From Pseudomonas brassicacearum subsp. brassicacearum (lineage in GTDB: Bacteria > Pseudomonadota > Gammaproteobacteria > Pseudomonadales > Pseudomonadaceae): a DNA stretch of 64,000 nucleotides. The notes below the pieces were generated by a model. That model was given only the letters and a program-made list of their open reading frames with translations. It did no database searches and had not been told where the DNA came from. Positions 35,836-44,659 of the stretch are shown here, in pieces. The stretch covers positions 372,001-436,000 of the forward strand of contig NZ_VZPJ01000004.1 of the NCBI RefSeq assembly GCF_008801605.1, in the 5' to 3' direction. Each line of letters starts with the position of its first letter. Position 1 is the stretch's first letter. A program made the translations under genes and the position numbers.

Positions 35836-37425
35836 TTGATCTCTACAGCTAACATCACGATGCAGTTCGGCGCCAAGCCACTGTTCGAAAACGTCTCTGT
35901 CAAATTCGGCGCGGGTAACCGCTACGGTCTGATTGGCGCCAACGGTTGCGGCAAGTCGACCTTCATGAAAATCCTCGGTGGTGACCTCGAGCCGTCCGGC
36001 GGCCAGGTCATGCTCGAACCGAACGTGCGCCTGGGTAAACTGCGCCAGGACCAGTTCGCCTACGAAGAATTCACCGTGATCGATACCGTGATCATGGGTC
36101 ACGAAGAGCTGTGGAAGGTCAAGGCCGAGCGCGATCGCATCTATTCGCTGCCGGAAATGACCGAAGAAGACGGCATGGCCGTGGCCGAGCTGGAAACCGA
36201 ATTTGCCGAGATGGACGGCTACACAGCCGAATCCCGTGCCGGTGAACTGCTGTTGGGCCTGGGGATTGGCATCGAGCAGCATTTCGGCCCGATGAGCGAA
36301 GTGTCGCCAGGCTGGAAGCTGCGTGTATTGCTGGCCCAGGCGCTGTTCTCCGACCCGGAAGTGCTGCTGCTCGACGAACCGACCAACCACCTGGATATCA
36401 ACACCATCCGCTGGCTGGAAAACGTGCTGACCCAGCGTTCGAGCCTGATGATCATCATCTCCCACGACCGTCACTTCCTGAACAGTGTCTGCACCCACAT
36501 GGCGGACCTGGACTACGGCGAGCTGCGCCTGTTCCCGGGCAACTACGACGAGTACATGACCGTGGCGACCCAGTCCCGCGAGCAACTGCTGTCGGACAAC
36601 GCCAAGAAGAAAGCACAGATTTCCGAGCTGCAGTCGTTCGTCAGCCGCTTCTCGGCCAACGCCTCGAAAGCCAAGCAGGCCACCTCTCGCGCCAAGCAGA
36701 TCGACAAGATCCAGCTGGCCGAGGTCAAGCCTTCGAGCCGTGTCAGCCCGTTCATTCGCTTCGAACAGACCAAGAAACTGCACCGCCAGGCGGTCATTGT
36801 CGAACGCATGGCCAAGGGTTTTGATGGCAAGCCGCTGTTCAAGGACTTCAGTTTCACCGTCGAAGCCGGTGAACGCGTGGCGATCATTGGCCCGAACGGT
36901 ATCGGCAAGACCACCTTGCTACGCACCCTGGTCAATGAACTGGAACCCGATGCCGGTACCGTGAAATGGACCGACGCCGCAGAGCTGGGCTACTACGCCC
37001 AGGACCATGCCCACGACTTCGAGGACGACGTCAACCTGTTCGACTGGATGGGCCAGTGGACCCAGGGCGGCGAACAACTGGTTCGTGGCACCTTGGGCCG
37101 CATGCTCTTCTCCAACGACGAGATCCTCAAGTCGGTCAAGGTCATTTCCGGTGGTGAGCAAGGCCGCATGCTGTTTGGCAAGCTGATCCTGCAAAAACCC
37201 AACGTGCTGGTCATGGACGAACCGACCAACCACTTGGACATGGAATCGATCGAAGCGCTGAACCTGGCGCTGGAAAACTACCCGGGCACGCTGATCTTCG
37301 TCAGTCACGACCGTGAGTTCGTCTCCTCCCTGGCCACCCGCATCATCGAGCTGAGCGCCGATGGCGTGGTTGACTTCAGCGGCACCTATGACGACTACCT
37401 GCGTAGCCAGGGTGTGGTGTTCTAA
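35836..37425 (+). CDS. ybiT: ABC-F ribosome-associated ATPase, YbiT type
   Basis: 529-residue soluble ABC-F protein with two ATPase domains and no membrane part; ABC-F proteins bind the ribosomal E site and relieve stalls. Walker A motifs are GANGCGKST and GPNGIGKTT, Walker B with [11 protein letters not shown] and [10 protein letters not shown]. The inter-domain linker contains [27 protein letters not shown] P-site tip helices, and the whole closely resembles E. coli YbiT from the first residues ([22 protein letters not shown]). It starts at TTG 35836 with CAGGA seven bases upstream; no ATG is available. A terminator follows at 37457. Confidence 0.93.
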   Translation: MISTANITMQFGAKPLFENVSVKFGAGNRYGLIGANGCGKSTFMKILGGDLEPSGGQVMLEPNVRLGKLRQDQFAYEEFTVIDTVIMGHEELWKVKAERDRIYSLPEMTEEDGMAVAELETEFAEMDGYTAESRAGELLLGLGIGIEQHFGPMSEVSPGWKLRVLLAQALFSDPEVLLLDEPTNHLDINTIRWLENVLTQRSSLMIIISHDRHFLNSVCTHMADLDYGELRLFPGNYDEYMTVATQSREQLLSDNAKKKAQISELQSFVSRFSANASKAKQATSRAKQIDKIQLAEVKPSSRVSPFIRFEQTKKLHRQAVIVERMAKGFDGKPLFKDFSFTVEAGERVAIIGPNGIGKTTLLRTLVNELEPDAGTVKWTDAAELGYYAQDHAHDFEDDVNLFDWMGQWTQGGEQLVRGTLGRMLFSNDEILKSVKVISGGEQGRMLFGKLILQKPNVLVMDEPTNHLDMESIEALNLALENYPGTLIFVSHDREFVSSLATRIIELSADGVVDFSGTYDDYLRSQGVVF

Positions 37426-37456
37426 GGACAGCCCTTGGCTGTTCGCTGCAAAAGCA

Positions 37457-37485
37457 AAGCCCTGCCCACTGTGACAGGGCTTTTT
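37457..37485 (+). terminator. Rho-independent terminator after ybiT
   Basis: Stem AAGCCCTG (37457-37464) / CAGGGCTT (37475-37482), 10-nt loop, run of five T (37481-37485), 32 bp after the stop. Confidence 0.88.
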
Positions 37486-37504
37486 GCATTCCAAGGTAAA
37501 AACC

Positions 37505-37528
37505 TGTGGGAGCGAGCTTGCTCGCGAT
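37505..37528 (+). repeat. Single REP
   Basis: One copy of the main REP family, without a nearby inverted partner. First of three same-direction copies in the 596-bp gap between ybiT and the MFS gene. Confidence 0.82.
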
Positions 37529-37555
37529 GGCGGCCTGACAGCTGGCCAGGATTTT

Positions 37556-37768
37556 GTTGACCTGGGTACATATCCATTGTTGTGGTAACGGCGGCTTATG
37601 GTTCCGCCCTTACGGCGGGTCACTATTGAGAAGCCCGGAAGCCGGCCCAGTCAAAAGTAACCAAAACGCTCCTGCCCCACCACTCGGTGCCTCGCTTAGG
37701 CTCGGCATGTCCTCACTCCGGCATTGCTCCGTGGACCCGCCGCGAAGGGCCATCCATGGCCCAGCGCA
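37556..37768 (+). repeat. Long intergenic repeat, copy A
   Basis: About 210 bp sharing extended blocks with 39253-39440 and, inverted, with 39677-39840: GGTAACGGCGGCTTA, GCGGGTCACT, AAAAGTAACCAAAA, GCCCCACCACTCGG, GGCATTGCTCCGTGG, GGGCCATCCATGGCCCAGCG. No reading frame in it looks coding. It lies upstream of the MFS gene, with the second unit downstream. Confidence 0.85.
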
Positions 37769-37796
37769 GCTATCCCGGTCGTGCACCCATCAGCCC

Positions 37797-37889
37797 TGTG
37801 GGAGCAAAGCTTGCTCGCGAGGCGGCCTTACAGCCGACCTGTTTCTCCCTGGTGAGCCCAATCCCTTGTGGGAACGGGCTTGCTCGCGA
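37797..37889 (+). repeat. Two further REP copies in the same direction
   Basis: Copies at 37797-37821 and 37867-37889, the second diverged (GGGAACGGGCTTGCTCGCGA). The following 130 bp contain the MFS promoter region; no clear -10/-35 was identified. Confidence 0.78.
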
Positions 37890-38021
37890 AGGGGCCGGTG
37901 CATACAACCTCAATTGAAACTGAACATCCGGCTCCCCAAGCACATTTAGTTAGCCTGCTTTCTTTTATCCCCTCCTCGCGCCATGATGAGGCTCTCTTAC
38001 CGCTGCCCGCGAACGAGCCCT

Positions 38022-39215
38022 ATGCCCACGCCCTCACCTGCCTCCAGCTCCCTGTCGGTCACCCTGCAGATCGTCTCCATCGTTTTCTACACCTTCATCG
38101 CCTTCCTCTGCATCGGCCTGCCCATTGCCGTGCTGCCGGGTTATGTCCACGAACAACTGGGCTTCAGCGCGGTGGTGGCCGGGTTGACCATCGGTTCACA
38201 GTACTTGGCGACCCTGCTCAGCCGCCCCATGGCCGGGCGGCTGTCGGACAGCGTCGGCACCAAGCGGGCAATCGTCTATGGGCTGTCGGGGATTGTGCTC
38301 AGCGGCGTACTGACTCTGCTCTCGACCTTGCTGCAAAGCTTTCCCCTACCCAGCCTGTTGATTCTGATTGTTGGGCGCTTGCTGCTCGGCGTGGCCCAAG
38401 GGCTGATTGGCGTGGGCACCATCAGTTGGTGCATGGGCCAAGTGGGTGTGGAGCACACCGCCCGCTCGATTTCCTGGAACGGCATCGCTTCGTACGGAGC
38501 CATCGCCATCGGCGCCCCGCTGGGCGTGGTGATGGTCGGTGAGCTGGGGTTCGCCAGCCTGGGCGTCGCCTTGTCGCTGCTGGCCGGGGCGGCGCTGTTG
38601 ATCATTCGTAACAAGCCGTCGGTGCCGGTCATTCGCGGCGAGCGCTTGCCTTTCTGGGCGGTGTTTGGACGCATTGCGCCGTTCGGGGCGGGCCTGAGCC
38701 TGGCGTCGATCGGCTACGGCACGCTCACCACATTCATCACGCTGTTCTATATCAGTCGCGGCTGGACCGGCGCGGCCTGGTGCCTGACAGTCTTCGGTGT
38801 CTGCTTCATCCTGGCGCGGTTGTTGTTCATTTCCAGCATCGCCCGTTTCGGGGGTTTCAACTCGGCCATTGCCTGCATGAGCATCGAAACCCTTGGGCTG
38901 GTATTGCTGTGGCTGGCGCCGTCCACCGCGTTCGCCCTGGTCGGTGCCGGGCTGGCTGGTTTCGGGCTATCGTTGGTATACCCGGCGCTGGGGGTGGAGG
39001 CCATCAAGCAAGTGCCTAATACCAGCCGGGGGGCCGGCTTGAGCGCCTATGCGGTGTTCTTTGACCTGGCGCTGGCGATTGCCGGTCCGCTGATGGGGGC
39101 GGTGGCGTTGAACCTGGGCTATTCGTCGATCTTCTTCTGTGCTGCCTTGTTGTCCCTTACCGGGCTGGGTCTGACTCTGCTGCTGCGTCGCCGAGCCGTA
39201 AGCGCACCTTATTGA
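38022..39215 (+). CDS. yhhS: MFS transporter, YhhS/YfcJ family
   Basis: Twelve-helix major facilitator protein, 397 residues from ATG 38022, which aligns with the start of E. coli YhhS (LQIVSIVFYTFIAFLCIGLPIAVLPGYVH-like opening); an earlier in-frame ATG (37983) would add a polar stretch with no ribosome binding site. The MFS loop 2-3 signature is present (SRPMAGRLSDSVGTKRA). Family members are exporters reported to affect sugar or herbicide efflux; substrate here is unknown. The gene stands alone between two members of a long repeat family, which raises the possibility of repeat-mediated gain, loss or copy change. Confidence 0.87.
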   Translation: MPTPSPASSSLSVTLQIVSIVFYTFIAFLCIGLPIAVLPGYVHEQLGFSAVVAGLTIGSQYLATLLSRPMAGRLSDSVGTKRAIVYGLSGIVLSGVLTLLSTLLQSFPLPSLLILIVGRLLLGVAQGLIGVGTISWCMGQVGVEHTARSISWNGIASYGAIAIGAPLGVVMVGELGFASLGVALSLLAGAALLIIRNKPSVPVIRGERLPFWAVFGRIAPFGAGLSLASIGYGTLTTFITLFYISRGWTGAAWCLTVFGVCFILARLLFISSIARFGGFNSAIACMSIETLGLVLLWLAPSTAFALVGAGLAGFGLSLVYPALGVEAIKQVPNTSRGAGLSAYAVFFDLALAIAGPLMGAVALNLGYSSIFFCAALLSLTGLGLTLLLRRRAVSAPY

Positions 39216-39252
39216 TCGTAATACTGAAGGTCCGGTATTTACTTGTTCTTGT

Positions 39253-39845
39253 GTGTATATCCGTTATTTAGGTAACGGCGGCTTAGGGTTCCGCTCTGAC
39301 AGCGGGTCACTTTTGGAAGAGCGCCAAAAGTAACCAAAAACGCTTTGCCCCACCACTCGGCACCTCGCCTAGGCTCGGTGTGCCCTCACTCCGGCATTGC
39401 TCCGTGGGCCCGCCGCGAAGGGCCATCCATGGCCCAGCGCGGCTACCTCGGCATCCATGCCGAGGTGCCCACTCCACAATGCCTGCGTTCGGCCAGCGTG
39501 GTTAACGGGGCGTCGAGATCAAAATCCAAAGCAAAGCAAGAGCGCGACACGTCCAGCATCTATGTAGCTGAGCCACCGCCATCGCGAGCAAGCCCGCTCC
39601 CACAGGAGAAACGCGATCACCCAGAACCAGGTCGGCTGTTAGGCCGCCTCGCGTTGGACGTTGATCTCGGCACCCCGTTAACCACGCTGGCTGAACGAAG
39701 GCATGCCGAGCCTAAGCGAGGCACCGAGTGGTGGGGCAGAAGCGTTTTGGTTACTTTTGACTGGGCCGGCTTCCGGGCTTCTCAAAAGTGACCCGCCGTC
39801 AGGGCGGAACCCTAAGCCGCCGTTACCGCAGAAATGGATATACAC
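39253..39845. repeat. Long inverted repeat (copies B and C) with REP in the centre
   Basis: Copy B (about 39253-39505, forward) and copy C (about 39677-39845, reverse) are arms of a large inverted repeat: GTATATCC, GGTAACGGCGGCTTAGGG, GCGGGTCACTTTT, CCCCACCACTCGG and GCCAGCGTGGTTAACGGGG occur in B and, reverse-complemented, in C. The centre (39506-39676) contains a REP at 39581-39604. Copy B has an extra segment (GGCATTGCTCCGTGG through GGCCCAGCGCGG) missing from C. This fills most of the 700-bp gap 39216-39917; no gene is apparent. Confidence 0.87.
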
Positions 39846-39917
39846 ACCATCCTTACGTAAAAACCATGCCCCTCGGAACAGAAGATCAGAATCTCCGGGA
39901 ACGCTTAAGTGAACAGC

Positions 39918-40955
39918 TTATTGATCAGCCGTCCTCATCCCCGCCCGGGTTGGCTTGCCCAAGGCCTCGCCGAAGAAACGGCTGGCCTCGGAGATCATGG
40001 TGCGGTGGATGTCCTTGCGATCGACACCGTCAGCATCCGTGCACAGCGCCGGCATCGCGGCGATCTGTTCGTCGGTGCACGGTGCCAGGAAAACAAAATG
40101 CCCCGCGCCGGCCAGGGTCTTGAAGTCCGGTGCAGTGGGCAGCTTGCGGGCCAGCGCGGCGGCATTCTTGTCGAAGGCCACGAGTTTGTCGCCATCGCCG
40201 CTGTACAGCAGCACCGGCACGTGGACATCGGCCAGGGTATGACGGCCAAACTTCAGGCTCAATGGCGCCATCAACAACAATGCCCTGACCCTGGGATCAG
40301 CCACTGGTTGCAGGTCATCGCGGTCAACGATCAGTTCGCCTTGGGTATTGCAGGCGTCTCGGTCATCCGGTCGCTCCACGCAGTAGCGGCGCAGACGATT
40401 GAGGTCCGGCGTCGCACCGGACAGGATCAACGCGGTTTCGCCGCCGGCCGAATAGCCGATCACCCCGACCTGCCCGGCGTTGACGAACGGCGAGAGCATC
40501 GGGTCATTGAGCGTGGCGGTGATGGCTTCGGAAATCTGGATCGGCCGCCCGTACAGGTTGCTCAGGGTGCCAAGCCGGCTGTGATCCTGGGCGTTGTCGC
40601 CGGGGTGAATCACTGCCACCACGACAAACCCCTTGCGTGCCAGGGAGGTGGCCAGGTCATGCAGGGCCAGCGGCGTACCGGTATTGCCATGGGACAGCAT
40701 CAGCAGCGGAAAGCGGCCGATGGCGATCTGGGCGTCTGGCGCGGCATCGATCTGGTAGCCACCCAGCAGGCTGGACTGTTCCCGGTCGGTGGACGGATAA
40801 AAGGCGATGGCGTGCATCGGCTGCTGATCCAGCGGATCGAGAAAGCTCAGCTCATGGAAACCGGCGCTCCAATGCGGATGCGGCCCCGGTGCGGCCTGCA
40901 CTGAACCGAGACTGGCAAACAAGCAAAGCAGCAGCGCTGCACCAAAACGCGTCAT
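39918..40955 (-). CDS. Secreted alpha/beta hydrolase (PAF-acetylhydrolase/dienelactone hydrolase-like)
   Basis: 345 residues from ATG 40955, preceded by GGTGGAAG. Signal peptide MTRFGAALLLCLFASLGSVQA. Alpha/beta-hydrolase features: oxyanion HGNTGT, nucleophile elbow GYSAGGE, a likely acid in YSGDGDKLV, and catalytic His in AGAGHFVFL. The Cys-containing RRYCVERPDDRDAC and PCTDEQIAAMPALC suggest disulfides, consistent with a periplasmic location. Substrate unknown; related proteins hydrolyse esters or phospholipid acetyl groups. The gene is alone, following the long inverted repeat. Confidence 0.83.
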   Translation of the reverse strand: MTRFGAALLLCLFASLGSVQAAPGPHPHWSAGFHELSFLDPLDQQPMHAIAFYPSTDREQSSLLGGYQIDAAPDAQIAIGRFPLLMLSHGNTGTPLALHDLATSLARKGFVVVAVIHPGDNAQDHSRLGTLSNLYGRPIQISEAITATLNDPMLSPFVNAGQVGVIGYSAGGETALILSGATPDLNRLRRYCVERPDDRDACNTQGELIVDRDDLQPVADPRVRALLLMAPLSLKFGRHTLADVHVPVLLYSGDGDKLVAFDKNAAALARKLPTAPDFKTLAGAGHFVFLAPCTDEQIAAMPALCTDADGVDRKDIHRTMISEASRFFGEALGKPTRAGMRTADQ

Positions 40956-41140
40956 CGAATCTTCCACCTTCACCAGCGCACGGGAAGGCCCCGTCGCTCG
41001 CCGTCTTGGCCGTGCATAACCTGCGCCATAAAACCCGGCGCCGAATGCAGCAAAACCCTGCATCCCGGCCATCCAATGACGACGAGAATACAGGGTTTTA
41101 CGAAGGTTGCCCCAATAGCTTTGGAGCCTTTACGCAAGCC

Positions 41141-41749
41141 TTACGCGGCGGCGAACTGTTCGCCGATCTGCGCCTGGGCTTCGTTCATGCCCTTATTGCG
41201 CATGTCGTCGCCCTTGGCCAGCCCTTCTGCACGAACGAATTCGATGTCGGTGATACCAAGGAAGCCGAACATCACTTTCAGGTAATCTTCATGACCCGCG
41301 CCACTAGGTTGGCCGGCATGCAAGCCGCCCGCAGTGGAGACGATCACCAGTTTCTTGCCACCGCACAGGCCTTCGAAGCCGGCTTCGGTGTAGCGGAACG
41401 TCTGGCCAGCGACGGCAATGCGGTCGATCCAGGCCTTGAGTTGAGTCGGAATGCTGAAGTTGTACATCGGCGCGGCGATGACCAGCGCATCCGCCGCCTG
41501 GAATTCTGCCATCGTCTCGGCGCTAAGGTCAGCTTCGTGCTTCAGGGCCGCGTCGCGCAACTCGGCGCTGGTGCCAGCGGCGATCAAGGTCTGGGCGGAA
41601 AAATGGCTGATGGCGTCAGCGGCCAGGTCGCGATAAGTCACCGTGATGCCTGGCTCGGCGGCTTTCCAGGCTTCAACCACTTCACGGCTCAATTGGCGGG
41701 AAGCGGAGTTGTCGCCGAGGATGCTCGAATCGATGTGCAGCAGTTTCAT
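41141..41749 (-). CDS. azoR: FMN-dependent NADH-azoreductase/quinone reductase
   Basis: 202-residue flavodoxin-fold reductase of the AzoR family, which reduces quinones and azo compounds by two electrons using NADH. It has the FMN phosphate loop ([17 protein letters not shown]), the isoalloxazine loop [16 protein letters not shown] and STAGG. ATG 41749 has GGAGAG upstream. It is divergent from a LysR regulator with 129 bp between, and a perfect dyad lies in that gap, so the LysR protein very likely controls it. Confidence 0.92.
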   Translation of the reverse strand: MKLLHIDSSILGDNSASRQLSREVVEAWKAAEPGITVTYRDLAADAISHFSAQTLIAAGTSAELRDAALKHEADLSAETMAEFQAADALVIAAPMYNFSIPTQLKAWIDRIAVAGQTFRYTEAGFEGLCGGKKLVIVSTAGGLHAGQPSGAGHEDYLKVMFGFLGITDIEFVRAEGLAKGDDMRNKGMNEAQAQIGEQFAAA

Positions 41750-41802
41750 GTCAGTGCTCTCCAAGTGAGGACCGCAACCGGGCGATCAATTGGCGACAAT
41801 CC

Positions 41803-41826
41803 TATCGATGAAGCCAATGATCGATA
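41803..41826. promoter_or_regulatory. Candidate LysR operator between azoR and its regulator
   Basis: Perfect inverted repeat TATCGAT (41803-41809), 10-bp spacer, ATCGATA (41820-41826), containing the T-N11-A pattern of LysR-type regulators. It lies 54 bp from the azoR start and 53 bp from the lysR start, nearly midway. Confidence 0.7.
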
Positions 41827-41878
41827 AGTCAGCACAAATGCGATAGTTTGTCCCACTGACAGGACAATCGAGTTCAAC

Positions 41879-42787
41879 ATGCAAGACCTCAATGACTTGT
41901 ACTACTTCGCCAAAGTCGTCGAAGCCGGCGGTTTCGCGGCGGCCGGACGGTTGCTGGGCATTCCCAAGTCACGACTGTCGCGGCGCATCGCCGAGCTGGA
42001 AGAACGCCTCGGCGCCCGGTTGCTCCAGCGCACCACCCGCCAATTGAAATTGACCGCGGTCGGCGAACGTTATCTGCGCCATTGCCAGGCCATGTTGCTG
42101 GAGGCCGAAATGGCCGACGAAGCGGTGGCGAGCATGTCCAGCGAACCCCGTGGCCGATTGCGGGTGTCGAGCCCGGTGGGGCTGGCCCACCAGTTTCTGC
42201 CGGTAGTGATCGAAACCTTCCTGGTGAAATACCCTTTGGTGCAACTGGATATGACCCTGCTCAACCGGCGGGTGGACTTGATCGGCGAAGGCATCGATGT
42301 GGCGTTGCGCGTGCGCGACCTGGGGGACGAGGATCCCTTGCTGATGACCCGGCGCCTGCGCCAGGCGCGGCTGATGATGGTTGCCAGCCCGGCCTTTGTC
42401 GAAGGACGGCGGATCGAAACCCCGGATGACCTCAAACAGTTGCCGGTGCTGGGGGCATTGGAAGCCGATCGCCAGGTGCACCTGCGCCTGGTCAGCGCAG
42501 ATGGGCAGCGTGTGGAACTGGGCCTGGAAGCCCGCCTGGGCATTGACGACTTCATTGTGCGCCGCGCCTGTACCCTCGCCGGCCTGGGCTTCACTTTATT
42601 GCCGAGCATGTATTGCGAGCAGGAATTGCAGGACGGCACACTGGTGGAACTCTTGCCTGGATGGTCATCGCCCGATGGCTGGCTCCAGGCGGTCTACCCG
42701 CATCGGCGCGGCATGCTGCCAGCGGTGCGTGCATGGATCGATCATTTGGTGGAAGCCTTCGAGGGCTGTGGAGATAGAACGATATGA
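41879..42787 (+). CDS. LysR-family transcriptional regulator
   Basis: 302 residues. N-terminal winged helix-turn-helix (LYYFAKVVEAGGFAAAGRLLGIPKSRLSRRIAELEERLGARLL is the expected pattern in segments), then a periplasmic-binding-type effector domain from about residue 90. It resembles the DhcR/QhdR-type regulators commonly adjacent to azoreductase or quinone reductase genes. Divergent from azoR, with a palindromic site between them. The stop overlaps the next gene's start by four bases (ATGA). Confidence 0.9.
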   Translation: MQDLNDLYYFAKVVEAGGFAAAGRLLGIPKSRLSRRIAELEERLGARLLQRTTRQLKLTAVGERYLRHCQAMLLEAEMADEAVASMSSEPRGRLRVSSPVGLAHQFLPVVIETFLVKYPLVQLDMTLLNRRVDLIGEGIDVALRVRDLGDEDPLLMTRRLRQARLMMVASPAFVEGRRIETPDDLKQLPVLGALEADRQVHLRLVSADGQRVELGLEARLGIDDFIVRRACTLAGLGFTLLPSMYCEQELQDGTLVELLPGWSSPDGWLQAVYPHRRGMLPAVRAWIDHLVEAFEGCGDRTI

Positions 42788-43134
42788 GGTTGAGCGAAGA
42801 GGATGTCGCGCAGTTTTGCCTGGGCCTGCCCGGCGCCAGGGAGGACTACAAATGGGGTGGCGTACGGGTATTTTCCATTGCCGGGAACAAGATGTTCGCC
42901 CTGCAGGGCCTGCGAGGCGACTCGCTGGCGTTCAAGGTCGACAAGGATCTGTTCCTGGGCCATTGCGACCGGCCGGGCATTCATCCCGCCCCTTACCTGG
43001 CGCGGGCCCAGTGGGTCATCATGCAGGTGCCCTACCCGCTGGGTGCCGAAGAGCTGCGTGGTCTGCTGCAACGCTCACACCAATTGGTGGTCAGCAAATT
43101 GTCCAAGCGCACGCAGGTGGGCTTGTTGCTCTAG
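42784..43134 (+). CDS. MmcQ/YjbR family protein
   Basis: 116-residue CyaY-like fold protein of the MmcQ/YjbR family, recognised by LGLPGAREDYKWGGVRVFSIAGNKMFAL-type pattern and the C-terminal SHQLVVSKLSKRTQ (usual S-x-x-L-V-x-x-K-L). The family is called DNA-binding by fold, with no firm function. It overlaps the LysR gene by ATGA and is therefore probably translated with it, a linkage worth noting because these proteins are otherwise scattered. Confidence 0.86.
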   Translation: MRLSEEDVAQFCLGLPGAREDYKWGGVRVFSIAGNKMFALQGLRGDSLAFKVDKDLFLGHCDRPGIHPAPYLARAQWVIMQVPYPLGAEELRGLLQRSHQLVVSKLSKRTQVGLLL

Positions 43135-43138
43135 CCAT

Positions 43139-43558
43139 TCAGAACAGATAGCTGCCCAGGAACAATTGGTCGATCCAGAACACCTGGTGCAGCAGCACGA
43201 TGAACCAGAACACGACCTGAAACGATACTTTGCGGGTCTTGTGGCGAAACAGCTGCTGGGCCAGCAAGGCTCCGGGCCAACCGCCGGCCAGCTCCACCGC
43301 ATGCAGCACGTTCTCCGGGGTGCGCCAGGTGTCGGCGCGCGCCTTGCGCTTGTCGCTCCAGTACAGCAGGAACGCCACCACGCTGACGACGCCGTAAGCC
43401 ACCATCGGCACCCACGACACCGCCCGCAGCCCGAACAGGAGCGAACCGAACAACGGCAAGGCACAGAGCAGCGCAAACACCATCAGTTTGAGCCGCAGGT
43501 GCTGCACGCTGCCTTCAGCATTGCGCCCGGCGCGTTTGCGGCTGCCTGATTCGTTCAT
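43139..43558 (-). CDS. DUF1294 membrane protein
   Basis: 139 residues with about three to four membrane helices ([58 protein letters not shown]) and the DUF1294 core [28 protein letters not shown]. Many relatives carry an N-terminal cold-shock domain; this one has only a short basic N-terminus. Its start overlaps the uppP stop by four bases (ATGA, 43555-43558), so it is co-translated with undecaprenyl-diphosphatase. It converges with the MmcQ-like gene, four bases apart. Confidence 0.86.
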   Translation of the reverse strand: MNESGSRKRAGRNAEGSVQHLRLKLMVFALLCALPLFGSLLFGLRAVSWVPMVAYGVVSVVAFLLYWSDKRKARADTWRTPENVLHAVELAGGWPGALLAQQLFRHKTRKVSFQVVFWFIVLLHQVFWIDQLFLGSYLF

Positions 43559-44385
43559 GGCTTGGCAGCGGTCCAGTCTACCCAGCCGAACTGCCAGGTT
43601 GCCAGGATCAACAGGCCGAAGGCGATTCGATACCAGGCGAACACGGCGTAGCTGTGGCTGGCGATGAATCGCAGCAGGCCCTTGACCGCAATCATGGCGA
43701 AAATGAACGCCGTGACGAAGCCAATGGCGAACACCGGGAAATCCGTCGGGACGAACAACTCACGGTATTTGTAGCCCGAGTAGACTGCCGCGCCGACCAT
43801 GGTCGGCATCGCCAGGAAGAACGAAAACTCGGTAGCGGTTTTACGCGACAGCCCGAACAGCAGGCCACCGATGATGGTCGCACCGGAACGGGAGGTGCCT
43901 GGGATCATCGCAATGCATTGGGCCAGGCCGACCTTCAGCGCGTCCTTCCAGGATATCTCGTCCACAGTTTCAGCGTGCACCTGGTGCTGGCGCTTCTCGG
44001 CCCAGAGCATCACCAGGCCGCCCACCACCAACGCGGTGGCCACCGTGATCGGGTTGAACAGGTAGTGGTGGATCCAGTCGGCTAACAGCACGCCCAAGAC
44101 CACGGCAGGCAGGAAGGCGATCAGCAGGTTGGCGGTAAAGCGGCGGGCGCTGGGTTGCGTCGGCAGGCCCAGCACCACGTCGAAGATCTTGCGCCGGAAC
44201 TCCCAGACCACCGCCAGGATCGCGCCGAGCTGGATGATAATGTTGAACGCCATCGCGCGCTCGCCACCGAACTCAAGCAAGTCGGCGACAATGATCTGGT
44301 GCCCGGTGCTGGAAATCGGCAGAAACTCCGTCAAGCCTTCCACTACGCCAAGAATCAATGCCGAAAAGGCAGTCCACAAATCCAT
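43555..44385 (-). CDS. uppP: Undecaprenyl-diphosphatase
   Basis: 276-residue integral membrane phosphatase (BacA/UppP) that dephosphorylates undecaprenyl diphosphate to recycle the lipid carrier for peptidoglycan and other glycans; overexpression gives bacitracin resistance. Both active-site motifs are present: [14 protein letters not shown] near the N-terminus and [10 protein letters not shown] near residue 165. Around eight membrane helices. It is the first gene of a two-gene overlap operon with DUF1294. TCATGCAGGT occurs twice (44409-44418 and 44437-44446) just upstream of its start. Confidence 0.95.
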   Translation of the reverse strand: MDLWTAFSALILGVVEGLTEFLPISSTGHQIIVADLLEFGGERAMAFNIIIQLGAILAVVWEFRRKIFDVVLGLPTQPSARRFTANLLIAFLPAVVLGVLLADWIHHYLFNPITVATALVVGGLVMLWAEKRQHQVHAETVDEISWKDALKVGLAQCIAMIPGTSRSGATIIGGLLFGLSRKTATEFSFFLAMPTMVGAAVYSGYKYRELFVPTDFPVFAIGFVTAFIFAMIAVKGLLRFIASHSYAVFAWYRIAFGLLILATWQFGWVDWTAAKP

Positions 44386-44659
44386 TCATCCCCCAAAAAA
44401 GACGCTGTTCATGCAGGTCTTATCAATATTCAAGTGTCATGCAGGTACCCCCGCAGCGGGTGCACGATAACCGCGACCTTTCAAAAAAAACCAATGAAAA
44501 ATGAGAACCGGCTCAGGTTTTGCGCTGCGGGGCCGAAATCCTATCAGACAAGCCCTGATAACGCTGCCGCGTTGTGACTCAGGTCAATTACCGATAGCGG
44601 CCGGGCGCTACAGTGCCGGCCGTCGATATGACAAGAATAAAAAACCGGAGTGACAGCGT

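Noticed and set aside
37505..37889. Clustered REP copies considered as a CRISPR array
   Set aside because: Only three diverged copies at irregular distances, without uniform spacers or cas genes.
37554..37949. Open frames running through the long repeat and REPs upstream of the MFS gene
   Set aside because: They consist of repeat sequence translated in an arbitrary frame; no start signals or protein family.
39345..39791. 148-codon frame inside the long inverted repeat
   Set aside because: Non-coding repeat: its sequence recurs inverted and in other frames at the neighbouring copies.
39909..40904. Long + frame opposite the secreted hydrolase gene
   Set aside because: Antisense shadow; the minus-strand protein has signal peptide and catalytic motifs.
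44409..44446. TCATGCAGGT direct repeat upstream of uppP considered as an operator
   Set aside because: Only two 10-bp copies, 28 bp apart, with no dyad; mentioned in the uppP entry but too weak for a separate claim.
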